Part shown: positions 1 to 7,263 of the stretch, piece by piece
Position numbering within the stretch: the first letter of the stretch is position 1
Layout: the number at the start of each line of letters is the position of its first letter
Source: an uncultured Ruminococcus sp.
GTDB lineage: Bacteria > Bacillota > Clostridia > Oscillospirales > Ruminococcaceae
Reading direction: 5' to 3'
DNA: 20,885 nt
Assembly: GCA_902464115.1 (NCBI GenBank)
Contig: CABQIF010000026.1
Coordinates: forward strand, 1-20,885
Notes under the pieces: generated by a model
Seen by the model: the letters and a program-made list of their open reading frames with translations, nothing else
The model's database searches: none
What the model was told of the DNA's origin: nothing
Translations under genes and position numbers: made by a program

Positions 1-12
1 AATTTTCAGTGT

Positions 13-303
13 TTAGACAGTAATACGTGCTTGATTTGATGTAGAGGTTGGTATAAACATTACTTCGTCCGGCGGAACAACTGTAATGATGTATTGATAG
101 AGCCAATCACCTGTGAGAAATCCAACTAAGATTCCAATGAGAGTCAGAATAATTGTTCCTCGATAAATATAGAGGGTTACCTCTTTGTCAAAGAATCCAA
201 GCACATTGATAGTAGAAAGTTCCCGAATGCGTTCGGATACATTGATGTTGGTAAGATTATATAAGATGACAACGCCAAGAAGAACTGCTACCGCAATCAA
301 AAC
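13..303 (-). pseudogene. C-terminal fragment of the broken permease
   Basis: Continues the same frame after the second TGA. It encodes a membrane helix (IAVAVLLGVVILYNLTNINV), the conserved cytoplasmic loop SERIRELSTINVLGFFDKEV and a second helix (TIILTLIGILVGFLTG). After VMFIP, full-length relatives have one more hydrophobic helix and a basic tail ending near the motif MLEALKS. Here the frame runs into polar residues and TAA at 13-15. Neither other frame of the last 45 bases restores a convincing helix. The only early start is a TTG at 298-300 with no ribosome binding site. This supports a third lesion in the gene, though the window edge prevents certainty. Confidence 0.7.
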
Positions 304-1233
304 TCACATGATTTTATTCAATGATTCTACAATAATATTAATTTGATGAATCATGGTCGTATTCTGTACAATACCTGCAATGCCATCCAACCTCATAAAT
401 TCAGAAGCAATTTCATTGGCATTATCAGACGAACGGTCACAAAGCTGAATCAAATCTGCGTTTGTGGAAAATTTCTGCGAAGAAATAGTTTCATAGTAAC
501 TTGGACTAATAAATACAAAATGTCCTGTATACATTTCTGCAATGGCTGCAATTTTCATTTCTCTGGATTGTCCAGAAGAATCCTTCAATATCATGGTATC
601 TCCAACCGAAACATCTAACAATTTTCCAAGACGTTTACTGATGACAACACCATCATCGGATAATGAAATCAGTTCTTTTGTTTTGCGGTCATCTAATGCA
701 ATATAATCAGAAAATGTATCTGTGTTTTCTGGACAAATCAGTTTGATTGTTTGACTGTCTTTTGATTTTCCAGCTATAACAGAATATTCTTCATAGTAAA
801 TCGGAGCATATTGCTTTATGATTGTTTCATCTGACAATTTTTCATCAATTTTCTGTTGTTCTTCTGCATCCAAATGGTCATTTTCCGCAGCAATTAAGTC
901 ATATTGAATAATCGTTCCAAATTGTCGGTCATTGATTCCTGAAATGGAATGCTGCACGCTCAACCCTGCAAACAAAATCGTAACTGAACCGCATACGCCA
1001 AAAATCGTCATCAGCATCCGTTTTTTATAACGGAAAATATTTCTTGCAGTTACCTTATGCGTAAAGCTCATTTTATTCCAAATGAATGGAATCCGTTCCA
1101 ACAAAATTTTAGAACCGTTTGCTGGTGGTTTTGGTTGCAACAATGCAGACGGTTTTTCCTGTAATTCTTTTTTTGCAACAACTGCTGCTGGAAGCACTGT
1201 ACTGAACAGAGCAAGTATAATTGCAATGATAGT
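304..1233 (-). pseudogene. Middle fragment of the broken permease
   Basis: Continues the permease frame directly after the first TGA. It begins with the hydrophobic run TIIAIILALFST, which completes a membrane helix that starts in the previous fragment. It then carries the diagnostic inter-half linker (KELQEKPSALLQPKPP, LLERIPFIW, RNIFRYKKRM), a new membrane helix and a second extracellular domain, and ends with ESLNKIM before the second TGA. The first possible independent start is a GTG at 1195-1197, but no ribosome binding site precedes it and it falls inside a membrane helix. I therefore do not regard this as a separate gene. Automated annotation would probably call it as a short permease of about 297 residues. 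Confidence 0.75.
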
Positions 1234-3498
1234 TCATTTCCAGTTGAACGGTGTTTGAATACTTGGTATAGTAAATCCGTGTGCATAGGCATTATTTGCA
1301 ATTCTTGGAAGTAAATACAATCCTGCTGCAATTCCGACTGCCGCACCAATCAAACCAGAAAATAGACCATAGAGTGTGAACTTTTTCATGATATCCTGTT
1401 CTTCATAACCAAGAGCTTTCAAGGTTCCGGAATTAATCCGTTCTTCATCTACAAATAGAGTCATGGTCGTCAATGTAACAAGTGCGGCAACAAAATACAT
1501 GAAAATGGAGAACACATCTGCTAGTGCATCTACAATCTCTGATACACTGCTGTACGTCTTATACCCCTCTGCTCCCGGAATTTCTCGCCTGGAGTAAACA
1601 GAAAATGTTGGAACAGAAAGTTGGTCAACTTCTTTTTGTGCATTGTCCAATTCTTCTGTATGGTCTGCAATTTCAACGTCTGCATTTGCTTTTTTATCGT
1701 TGTATTCTTCCAGTTTATTGGTATATTCTTGTTTCTTTTCTGCAAGCGTTTCTTCTGCTTCTGTAATCTTTGTTTCGCCATCAGAACGCTGGGTTTTCAG
1801 ATCAGCTTTTGCTGATTCCAATTGTGCTTTTCCGTCTGTTAGCTGTTCTTCTCCACTTTGCAGTTCTGCTGCTTTGGTATCGTATTCTGTTTGCTTTGCC
1901 GCCAATTGTGTTTTGGCACTGCTGATTTGTGATTCTGCCTGTGAAATTTGATTTTGTGATGCCATCAGCTGTGTCTGTGCATAATTTAACTGTGCTTCTG
2001 CATTATCTAATTGCTTTTTTGCAGCAGCAAGTTCTGTTTGTTTTTGAGTTAGCTCTTGCTGGGATTCCTGAATCTTTGCCATACCAGGATCATATTGAGC
2101 CTGAATAAATGCTGTATAGTTATCTTGTGTTTCTTTCAATTTCTCCTGCATCGCTGCTCGCTGTGCCGTATACTGTTCGATTTCTTCAACGGAAAGTTGA
2201 GGGTTTTGCAATGCCTGTTCCAGCTGGTCAATACCATTCTGCAACTGTATGATACCGGATTCATAGTCAGATTTTGCCGTTTCTAACTGTGTTTTACTGG
2301 TATTCAAGTCCTGTTGTGCAGCGGCAAGAGCAGCGGCATTTTTCTGATATTCGGTTTGCTTTGCTGTAAAAGTCGCTTTTTGTGTCTGGTATTCCGACTG
2401 CTTTGCTGCAAGGGTTTGTTTTGCAGCAGCAATTTGACGTTCCGATGCGGTAATTTGTGCCTGTGCCTGCTCTAATTGTGTTTTTGCTGTGGCAAACTGT
2501 GCATTTCCGTCTTGAATTTGCTTTTCGGAATATTCTAATTTTTTCTGATTTTCATCAATTTGCTGTTGTGCCGCATGAACCTTGCTGTCTAATTCTTTCT
2601 GACTGTCTTGAATCTTCTGTTCGGCTTCTTTTATCTGTGTATTCGCATCATCCAGTTTTGTTTCTGCATCCGTAAGTTCTGATTTTGCATCAGGAATTTT
2701 TTGCCTTCCATCATCAATTTGCTCCTGATATTCTGCTTTGATAGATTCCAACCTTTTTTCTGGCTGGTCTTTCAAAAGTTCTTCCAGTTGGGATTTATGA
2801 TTTTGAATACAATCTGTATAGGCATCTGAATATGGGTCAAACCCTGCAGTATCTTCAAAGGATATTCTTGCAATTATAAAACAATCGCAGTCAAATTCAT
2901 TTTCTGTCACCACGCCATAACTGTTTAATTCTCCAGAACCTGCAGTAGATTGCCCTTGATTGATGTTGGAGATAATTTCAGAAGAATGAACAAAACCAAC
3001 AATAGTAAATGTTTGATTTTTCAGAACCGTTTTTCCAGAAGTATCTTCTTTTTCTTCAAAGGCAATCGTATCTCCTATTTCATAGTTCTCTTTAGAAGCA
3101 TCTGAAATTGCAATTTCATTTGATTGTTCCGGCAATCTGCCGCTCACCACTTCATATTGTGAAAGTTTTTTCCCCAGTGAAAAAATTCGACAGCTTTTGG
3201 ATGTTCCTTTTAACACAACATCTTTTAAATAACCGTATTCAATTGTTTCTACGCCTTGCAATTTGTTGATGGCAGCAGCATTGTCAGAATCTATCCCCAT
3301 GCTGCCAATCACAGATAAATCTGCGGTATGATATTGCTGAAAGTAGTCACTGCTGGTTTTTCGCATATCCGGACCAGTTACCTGTAAACCAACAAGAACA
3401 AAAGAACCAAGAGCAATTAAATAAGCAATAGAAACAAATCTTCCTTTGGAATTGGAAAAGCTTTTGCGGATATCTTTGTTCAGTGCTTTCTTTTTCAT
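1234..3498 (-). CDS. N-terminal fragment of ABC exporter permease with long coiled coil
   Basis: This 754-residue piece carries the real start of the broken permease. ATG is at 3498, 10 bases after the ATPase stop, with an AGG-containing stretch before it. One helix at residues 21-40 anchors the protein. Residues about 50-230 form an extracellular domain of the MacB/FtsX kind. Residues about 230-630 are a Gln/Ala/Lys/Glu-rich coiled coil with repeated AKQTEY-like and TQLxxA-like units. From about residue 657 the first FtsX block begins, with helices near 662-682 and 708-728 and the motif INSGTLKALGY between them. The piece ends at a TGA just before another hydrophobic stretch. If translated alone it would be a truncated permease with an unpaired half, probably non-functional. 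The family assignment is secure. The in vivo product is not. Confidence 0.8.
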   Translation of the reverse strand: MKKKALNKDIRKSFSNSKGRFVSIAYLIALGSFVLVGLQVTGPDMRKTSSDYFQQYHTADLSVIGSMGIDSDNAAAINKLQGVETIEYGYLKDVVLKGTSKSCRIFSLGKKLSQYEVVSGRLPEQSNEIAISDASKENYEIGDTIAFEEKEDTSGKTVLKNQTFTIVGFVHSSEIISNINQGQSTAGSGELNSYGVVTENEFDCDCFIIARISFEDTAGFDPYSDAYTDCIQNHKSQLEELLKDQPEKRLESIKAEYQEQIDDGRQKIPDAKSELTDAETKLDDANTQIKEAEQKIQDSQKELDSKVHAAQQQIDENQKKLEYSEKQIQDGNAQFATAKTQLEQAQAQITASERQIAAAKQTLAAKQSEYQTQKATFTAKQTEYQKNAAALAAAQQDLNTSKTQLETAKSDYESGIIQLQNGIDQLEQALQNPQLSVEEIEQYTAQRAAMQEKLKETQDNYTAFIQAQYDPGMAKIQESQQELTQKQTELAAAKKQLDNAEAQLNYAQTQLMASQNQISQAESQISSAKTQLAAKQTEYDTKAAELQSGEEQLTDGKAQLESAKADLKTQRSDGETKITEAEETLAEKKQEYTNKLEEYNDKKANADVEIADHTEELDNAQKEVDQLSVPTFSVYSRREIPGAEGYKTYSSVSEIVDALADVFSIFMYFVAALVTLTTMTLFVDEERINSGTLKALGYEEQDIMKKFTLYGLFSGLIGAAVGIAAGLYLLPRIANNAYAHGFTIPSIQTPFNWK

Positions 3499-3508
3499 GT
3501 TCCTGCAC

Positions 3509-4210
3509 CTACCATTCTATCTCTGCAATTTTCTTCGGGTTTGAATTTTCTTCAATTTTGCTGACTCGTGCATCGTGCATATGAATCAATCTGTCTGCGA
3601 TCGGGGCAATGGCAGCATTATGGGTGACAATTACAACCGTTGCTCCTTTTTTTCGACTCATATCCTGCAAAATTTGCAGAACCTGTTTTCCCGTGTTGTA
3701 GTCTAATGCTCCGGTTGGTTCATCGCAGAGCAAAATCTTTGGATTCTTGGCAATCGCCCTTGCAATTGCCACTCGCTGTTGTTCCCCACCAGAAAGTTGT
3801 GCCGGAAAATTGTCGATGCGATCGGAAAGTCCCACATCATTTAGAACCGCTACGGGGTCTAATGCGTGTTCCACGATTTCAGAGACAAGTTCTACATTTT
3901 CCTTCGCCGTTAAATTCTGTACCAGATTATAGAACTGAAAGACAAATCCAACATCTGTTCGGCGGTATGCTGTCAGCTGATTTCTGGTATATCGGGAAAT
4001 GTCTTTGCCGTCAATGATTACTTTTCCGCTGTCATTGGTATCCATCCCACCGAGAATATTCAGTACCGTGGATTTTCCTGCACCAGAAGAACCCAGAATA
4101 ATGGCAAGTTCGCCTTTTTCTACAGAAAAAGAAACATCACGGTTTGCGTAAATCGTACTGCTGCCCATTTGATACGTTTTGCAGCTATCAACCATTTCAA
4201 TATAAGCCAT
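3509..4210 (-). CDS. ABC transporter ATP-binding protein, MacB/LolD-like family
   Basis: ATPase subunit (233 residues) of an exporter of the FtsX-permease class, acting on the cytoplasmic face of the membrane. Visible motifs are Walker A GSSGAGKST (40-48), Q-loop Gln92 in FQFYNL, signature LSGGEQQRVAIARA (139-152), Walker B ILLCDEPTGALD (159-170) and the switch His197 in VTHN. The start is placed at the ATG at 4210 because AAGGAG (4219-4224) lies 8 bases upstream. An in-frame ATG 18 codons earlier has no comparable site. It stops with TAG 10 bases before the permease start, so the two form an operon. The partner permease is broken, so this ATPase may be an orphan unless another permease serves it. 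A divergent TetR gene probably controls it. Confidence 0.95.
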   Translation of the reverse strand: MAYIEMVDSCKTYQMGSSTIYANRDVSFSVEKGELAIILGSSGAGKSTVLNILGGMDTNDSGKVIIDGKDISRYTRNQLTAYRRTDVGFVFQFYNLVQNLTAKENVELVSEIVEHALDPVAVLNDVGLSDRIDNFPAQLSGGEQQRVAIARAIAKNPKILLCDEPTGALDYNTGKQVLQILQDMSRKKGATVVIVTHNAAIAPIADRLIHMHDARVSKIEENSNPKKIAEIEW

Positions 4211-4341
4211 TTTTACCACTCCTTTTGTAAGAATAACATCCCATACAACGCATATTACACACATTATTCAGCATCTGCCTGCATCCTTTATACAAGTGCT
4301 GTAGTGGGTTGCTTTACTATTTCTATCCCATAAATTACAAC

Positions 4342-4347
4342 GGTCAA
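4342..4347 (-). promoter_or_regulatory. Possible -35 element for the ABC operon
   Basis: Read on the minus strand the hexamer is TTGACC. A TAGAAA box follows at 4320-4325 after a 16-base gap. Transcription from here would give a leader of about 100 bases before the ATPase start. The -10 match is poor, so this is only the best candidate I can see in the divergent region. Confidence 0.3.
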
Positions 4348-4373
4348 TATGGGGCATCTGTGTAAAAATGGGA

Positions 4374-4401
4374 CAAATGTGTATCATTTGATGGGCAAAT
4401 G
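4374..4401. promoter_or_regulatory. Three phased half-sites, probable TetR-family operator
   Basis: The hexamers CAAATG (4374-4379), CATTTG (4385-4390) and CAAATG (4396-4401) alternate in orientation and are separated by exactly 5 bases each, so half-sites repeat every 11 bp. Each adjacent pair forms a perfect 6-bp inverted repeat. This is the geometry expected for two overlapping dimer sites on one face of the helix. The array sits between the divergent ATPase gene and the TetR-family gene, about 14 bases upstream of the regulator's -35 box. Binding by the neighbouring regulator is an inference from position and symmetry. Confidence 0.6.
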
Positions 4402-4415
4402 TCTGAGTATTTTCA

Positions 4416-4444
4416 TTGATTTTTTTGGCGGACAGTTGTATAAT
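4416..4444 (+). promoter_or_regulatory. Sigma-A-type promoter of the TetR-family gene
   Basis: TTGATT at 4416-4421 and a perfect TATAAT at 4439-4444 are separated by exactly 17 bases. Transcription would start near 4451, leaving only about 12 bases of leader before the ATG at 4463, with a weak AGG as ribosome binding site. The short leader suggests modest translation of the regulator. Confidence 0.8.
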
Positions 4445-4462
4445 AAAAATGTAGGTAATGCT

Positions 4463-5050
4463 ATGAAACACGAAGTGACAACATTAAATACCAAGAAAAC
4501 ACTTTCCACGTCATTAAAAAAATGGATGGAAAAGAAGCCTTTGTCCAAAATTACAGTTACGGATATTGTGAATGCGTGTGGCCTGAACCGAAAGACGTTC
4601 TACTATCATTTTCAAGATGTTCCAGCCCTTTTAAAATGGACACTGGAACAGGAAGCCGTCAATGTTGTAAAAGGATTCGATTTGTTGAATGAATTGGAAG
4701 AGGCTTTACGATTTGCTGTACACTATATCCGAGAAAATTGTCATATGATCAACTGCGCATATGATGCGATTGGAAGAGATGAATTAAAACGTTCTTTAAA
4801 TCATGATTTTTCAAGTATTGTGCTATCACTAATAGAACAAATTGAGCAACAAGAACATGTTCATGTAGAAGTAGATTATAGAAATATTATCTGCAATTTT
4901 TACACAGAGGGAATTGCAGGCGAACTGGTAGAGTTATTGAAATCTAAAAATGCATCTCATGAACAAGATGAGAAACGAATTCACTGTCTTTCTGTGTTGG
5001 TACGTACGTCACTGAAGGTAATTATAAAGAATTATAGAGATAACTTATAA
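4463..5050 (+). CDS. TetR-family transcriptional regulator
   Basis: A 195-residue DNA-binding regulator. Residues 10-50 form the TetR helix-turn-helix. It has the typical recognition-helix run GLNRKTFYYHFQD (40-52), preceded by KITVTDIVNACG. The C-terminal part (about 70-190) is helical and fits the Firmicute TetR C-terminal domain seen in DhaS-like regulators. No ligand can be deduced. The start is set at the ATG at 4463. The upstream in-frame ATGs at 4349 and 4391 lie before the promoter, so they cannot be used by the transcript predicted here. The gene is divergent from the ABC operon, which makes that operon and itself the likely targets. The reading frame is intact although the permease it would regulate is broken. 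Confidence 0.9.
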   Translation: MKHEVTTLNTKKTLSTSLKKWMEKKPLSKITVTDIVNACGLNRKTFYYHFQDVPALLKWTLEQEAVNVVKGFDLLNELEEALRFAVHYIRENCHMINCAYDAIGRDELKRSLNHDFSSIVLSLIEQIEQQEHVHVEVDYRNIICNFYTEGIAGELVELLKSKNASHEQDEKRIHCLSVLVRTSLKVIIKNYRDNL

Positions 5051-5067
5051 AATCTCTTTCTATCCCA

Positions 5068-5096
5068 TTGCAATACAAACAAATCTGTGATACAAT
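5068..5096 (+). promoter_or_regulatory. Sigma-A-type promoter of the dockerin-like protein gene
   Basis: TTGCAA at 5068-5073 and TACAAT at 5091-5096 are spaced by 17 bases. AAGGAG at 5114-5119 follows, 12 bases before the ATG at 5132. The gene therefore has its own promoter and need not be co-transcribed with the regulator that ends at 5050. Confidence 0.7.
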
Positions 5097-5131
5097 AGAA
5101 TTATTATCATAAGAAGGAGCGCCTTTGCACA

Positions 5132-6499
5132 ATGAAAAAAAGAATTGCAATCCTTGCTACAAGTGCATTGCTGATAACTTCTATCCCAAAAATATCGGTT
5201 ACAGCCGCTGAAACACCTGCTCTGACTGATATTGTATCGTTACAGAAATGGATTTTAGGAGAATCAGAATCCACGCCGACAGATGGACAAACATGGGATT
5301 GGAATGCAGATGGAACGGTAAATATTACCGACCTTTGTCAAATGAAACGGCAGTATACAACCATACCCGTTCAAAATCCATTGGATGTTTTAACCGGAAT
5401 GGACTATCAAACGGCTGTTGCAAACGCCTATATTTCTAAATCTGAGTATGGGTATCAAATTGCAGGCAATTTAAAAAGTACGATTGAAGAAAAAATGAAA
5501 CGACCATTGGATTATTCCATCGACCGCTTCTATCTGGTTAACAATGAAACATTGGGACTGGACAACAGCACAAAATATCTTTACAATGCAAGTACCATGG
5601 ATGTTTACCCGATCACAGAAGAAACCAAACGAAATTGTGCCACTTGGTATTGGAAAGGTTCAAAAGCTGCTGTATATGGCATTGATGACGATGAAGAAAA
5701 GCAAAATGAATTTCTAGATGCTCTGGAATGGTATGGAATTACAGAAGTTTACTATTCCAGTGGTGCAAATAATCTAGTAAACAAAAAGGACACGGTAGAA
5801 AAATTTGTAAAGAATGCCTATCAAAGAAACATGAAAGTCTACTTGCTAACAGGTGAAAAAACGTGGCTGTATGAAGATACGTACCAGACCGCCATTTACC
5901 GTGTTTTCGATAAGGTAGCAGAATATAATAGCATGGTGGATTATGATGCAAGATTAGCAGGCGTTTCCTATGATGTAGAAGTTTGGACAAACTCCGACTA
6001 CAACTGGAAGAATAACGCCGATGCTCGAGCACAGCAAGTAAAGTTTGTCGAAGCGGCACAGCAGTATGCAGATGAAAAGAACCTGTCCGTCATTCATTGT
6101 TTGCCATTCTGGATTGTGCGATATGATTACACGGACGAAGATGGCACGACAAAAAATGTCTATGATTCTATTACACAGATTGCAAACGATACTATTTTAA
6201 TGACATATCGAGATAGTGCCAATGCCGTGGAACGGTTAGTGGCAGAGGTGCAAACGAGTGCAGAACATCCTGTGCTATATTACGCCAAGAAGAACGACTG
6301 TAACTTAGAAATTGCAGTACAGGTTGACCAGAGCAAAGAAGGCGATTCTGTCAGTTTCTATGAAGAAGAGCAGGAAAATCCAGGTTGTGTGAAAGATGCC
6401 CTTGCAATCATACAGACCGATTTAGCAGATTATTCCGAACATACCACATTCGCGATTCATCAGGCGATTGCCATGTATGAATTCTATCTCTCCAAATAA
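5132..6499 (+). CDS. Secreted protein with N-terminal dockerin-like segment and putative barrel domain
   Basis: A 455-residue exported protein. A signal peptide covers about residues 1-26 (KKR, a hydrophobic core, then a VTAA cleavage region). Residues 31-75 resemble a dockerin. A helix LTDIVSLQKWILG is followed by one complete calcium loop with Asp56, Asn58, Asp60, Thr62 and Asp67, then the helix DLCQMKRQY. The calcium loop of the first repeat is missing, as in degenerate ruminococcal dockerins. The rest (about 85-455) has alternating strands and helices (AAVYGI, ITEVYYSSG, MKVYLLTG, LAGVSYDVEVW, SVIHCLPFW, DTILMTYRDS), which suggests a TIM-barrel-like fold. The acidic residues in SYDVEVW could be catalytic. 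I do not recognise the family and assign no substrate. A role at the cell surface or in a cellulosome-like assembly is inference. Its stop is followed by a strong terminator. Confidence 0.85.
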   Translation: MKKRIAILATSALLITSIPKISVTAAETPALTDIVSLQKWILGESESTPTDGQTWDWNADGTVNITDLCQMKRQYTTIPVQNPLDVLTGMDYQTAVANAYISKSEYGYQIAGNLKSTIEEKMKRPLDYSIDRFYLVNNETLGLDNSTKYLYNASTMDVYPITEETKRNCATWYWKGSKAAVYGIDDDEEKQNEFLDALEWYGITEVYYSSGANNLVNKKDTVEKFVKNAYQRNMKVYLLTGEKTWLYEDTYQTAIYRVFDKVAEYNSMVDYDARLAGVSYDVEVWTNSDYNWKNNADARAQQVKFVEAAQQYADEKNLSVIHCLPFWIVRYDYTDEDGTTKNVYDSITQIANDTILMTYRDSANAVERLVAEVQTSAEHPVLYYAKKNDCNLEIAVQVDQSKEGDSVSFYEEEQENPGCVKDALAIIQTDLADYSEHTTFAIHQAIAMYEFYLSK

Positions 6500-6503
6500 C
6501 ATG

Positions 6504-6547
6504 AAAACCGCACACATTCTGATACATACAAGAATGTGTGCGGTTTT
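6504..6547. terminator. Bidirectional rho-independent terminator
   Basis: A perfect 17-bp stem (6504-6520 with 6531-6547) encloses a 10-base loop and is followed on the plus strand by a run of T to 6550. On the minus strand the stem ends in four T. It lies between the stops of two converging genes and serves the secreted protein on the plus strand and yunB on the minus strand. Confidence 0.95.
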
Positions 6548-6548
6548 T

Positions 6549-7193
6549 TTATGTGCCAAATACCACATAGGATTCCGGTACTTTTCCCACTAAAATTGTT
6601 TCTGTCAAGAGATAAGAAAACTGTGCGGTTGTTGTGGTTCGATAAAAGGGTGCAGCTGCCTGCAATGTAATGGTGACTTCTGCACGAATGGTATGACAAG
6701 TTTGATTGATGCCAACAGATTCCAGCTGACTGATGAGCTGTACCTTTGCAGTTCCAATGGGCAGCATTTTCATGGAAAGCGTTGGGCCTTTTCCGGCAAA
6801 CAACCAAATGCCAGTTGCTGTTCCCAGAGAAACTGGAAATGTTTCTGCCCGAGCTGCTTGTAAATCTTGATTGATTTGTGTGAGCAGTTGTGCTTGTATG
6901 TGGTTGATTTGTGTGGTTTTTGTTTCTACTGCTGTCACTGCCCCGTCTGTATCATATAGCAACACCGCAAAATCTGTATACTGACTATCTGTTTCCTGCA
7001 AAACTTTATGAATGCTCTCTCCAATCTGAACAGAAGCAGCAGATTGACATTCCTGTGCACAGACTGCCAGCACATCGGGGCGAATCCAGCGATCCAATTG
7101 CACAACACCAAATAACAATCCTACGATAATAAAAATGCTGCAACACAGCCATGTCAGTTGTTTTCTTTGCAGTGCTGTATTTCGTCTTCTCAA
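6549..7193 (-). CDS. yunB: YunB-like sporulation protein
   Basis: A 214-residue membrane-anchored protein of the YunB family. In Bacillus, yunB is under mother-cell sporulation control and is needed for normal sporulation; its biochemical role is unknown. An N-terminal basic stretch is followed by one helix (about residues 15-33). The family core is clear: GKGPTLSMKMLPIGTA, then SVGINQTCHTIRAEVTI, and the closing TETILVGKVPESY. The start is a TTG at 7191-7193, chosen because AAGGAG (7202-7207) sits 8 bases upstream and the length fits the family. The gene ends at the shared terminator. A strong hairpin lies only a few bases upstream of its ribosome binding site, and no separate promoter is evident. 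Expression therefore seems to depend on transcription entering from the cysteine-rich gene. Confidence 0.88.
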   Translation of the reverse strand: MRRRNTALQRKQLTWLCCSIFIIVGLLFGVVQLDRWIRPDVLAVCAQECQSAASVQIGESIHKVLQETDSQYTDFAVLLYDTDGAVTAVETKTTQINHIQAQLLTQINQDLQAARAETFPVSLGTATGIWLFAGKGPTLSMKMLPIGTAKVQLISQLESVGINQTCHTIRAEVTITLQAAAPFYRTTTTAQFSYLLTETILVGKVPESYVVFGT

Positions 7194-7212
7194 AACTGCT
7201 GCTCCTTATTCA

Positions 7213-7244
7213 AAAAGGGGCGGCTTTCACTCGCCGCCCCTTTT
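7213..7244 (-). terminator. GC-rich hairpin between the cysteine-rich gene and yunB
   Basis: A perfect 12-bp stem (7213-7224 with 7233-7244, core GGGGCGGC) has an 8-base loop and is followed on the minus strand by five T. It lies 19 bases after the upstream stop and only about 5 bases before the yunB ribosome binding site. It looks like an intrinsic terminator. Because yunB has no visible promoter of its own, it may be leaky and work as an attenuator that lowers yunB expression. Confidence 0.8.
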
Positions 7245-7263
7245 CACTCAAATTCGATTTGCT

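Larger units (their letters stand above)
13..3498 (-). pseudogene. Broken coiled-coil FtsX/MacB-type ABC exporter permease (whole remnant)
   Basis: Three consecutive open stretches lie in one single reading frame over 1161 codons, interrupted only by TGA at 1234-1236 (codon 755) and TGA at 304-306 (codon 1065), and closed by TAA at 13-15. Together they read as one large permease. The order is N-terminal membrane helix (residues 21-40), extracellular domain, long coiled coil (about 230-630), first FtsX membrane block, second half with the motif LLERIPFIW and KVTARNIFRYKKRM, then a final FtsX block with LYNLTNINVSERIREL. The second TGA replaces a residue that I recall as hydrophobic or aromatic (often Trp) in relatives. 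The expected last membrane helix after VMFIP is absent in frame. TGA is a genuine stop elsewhere here (hisF, hisH, hisZ), so I read this as a decaying gene rather than recoding. The window edge hides what lies beyond base 1. Confidence 0.8.

Noticed and set aside
304..1236. TGA read as tryptophan (altered genetic code) to explain the split permease
   Set aside because: hisF, hisH and hisZ all end in TGA that overlaps the next start as ATGA, at the expected protein length, so TGA is a working stop in this genome.
1650..2800. Repetitive DNA or tandem array
   Set aside because: The repetition is at protein level, from Gln/Ala/Lys-rich heptads of a coiled coil, with no exact tandem nucleotide unit.
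4349..4405. Three ATGGG-containing direct repeats (4349, 4368, 4391)
   Set aside because: Their spacing is uneven (19 and 23 bases) and matches are imperfect. The phased CAAATG/CATTTG array explains the two best copies.
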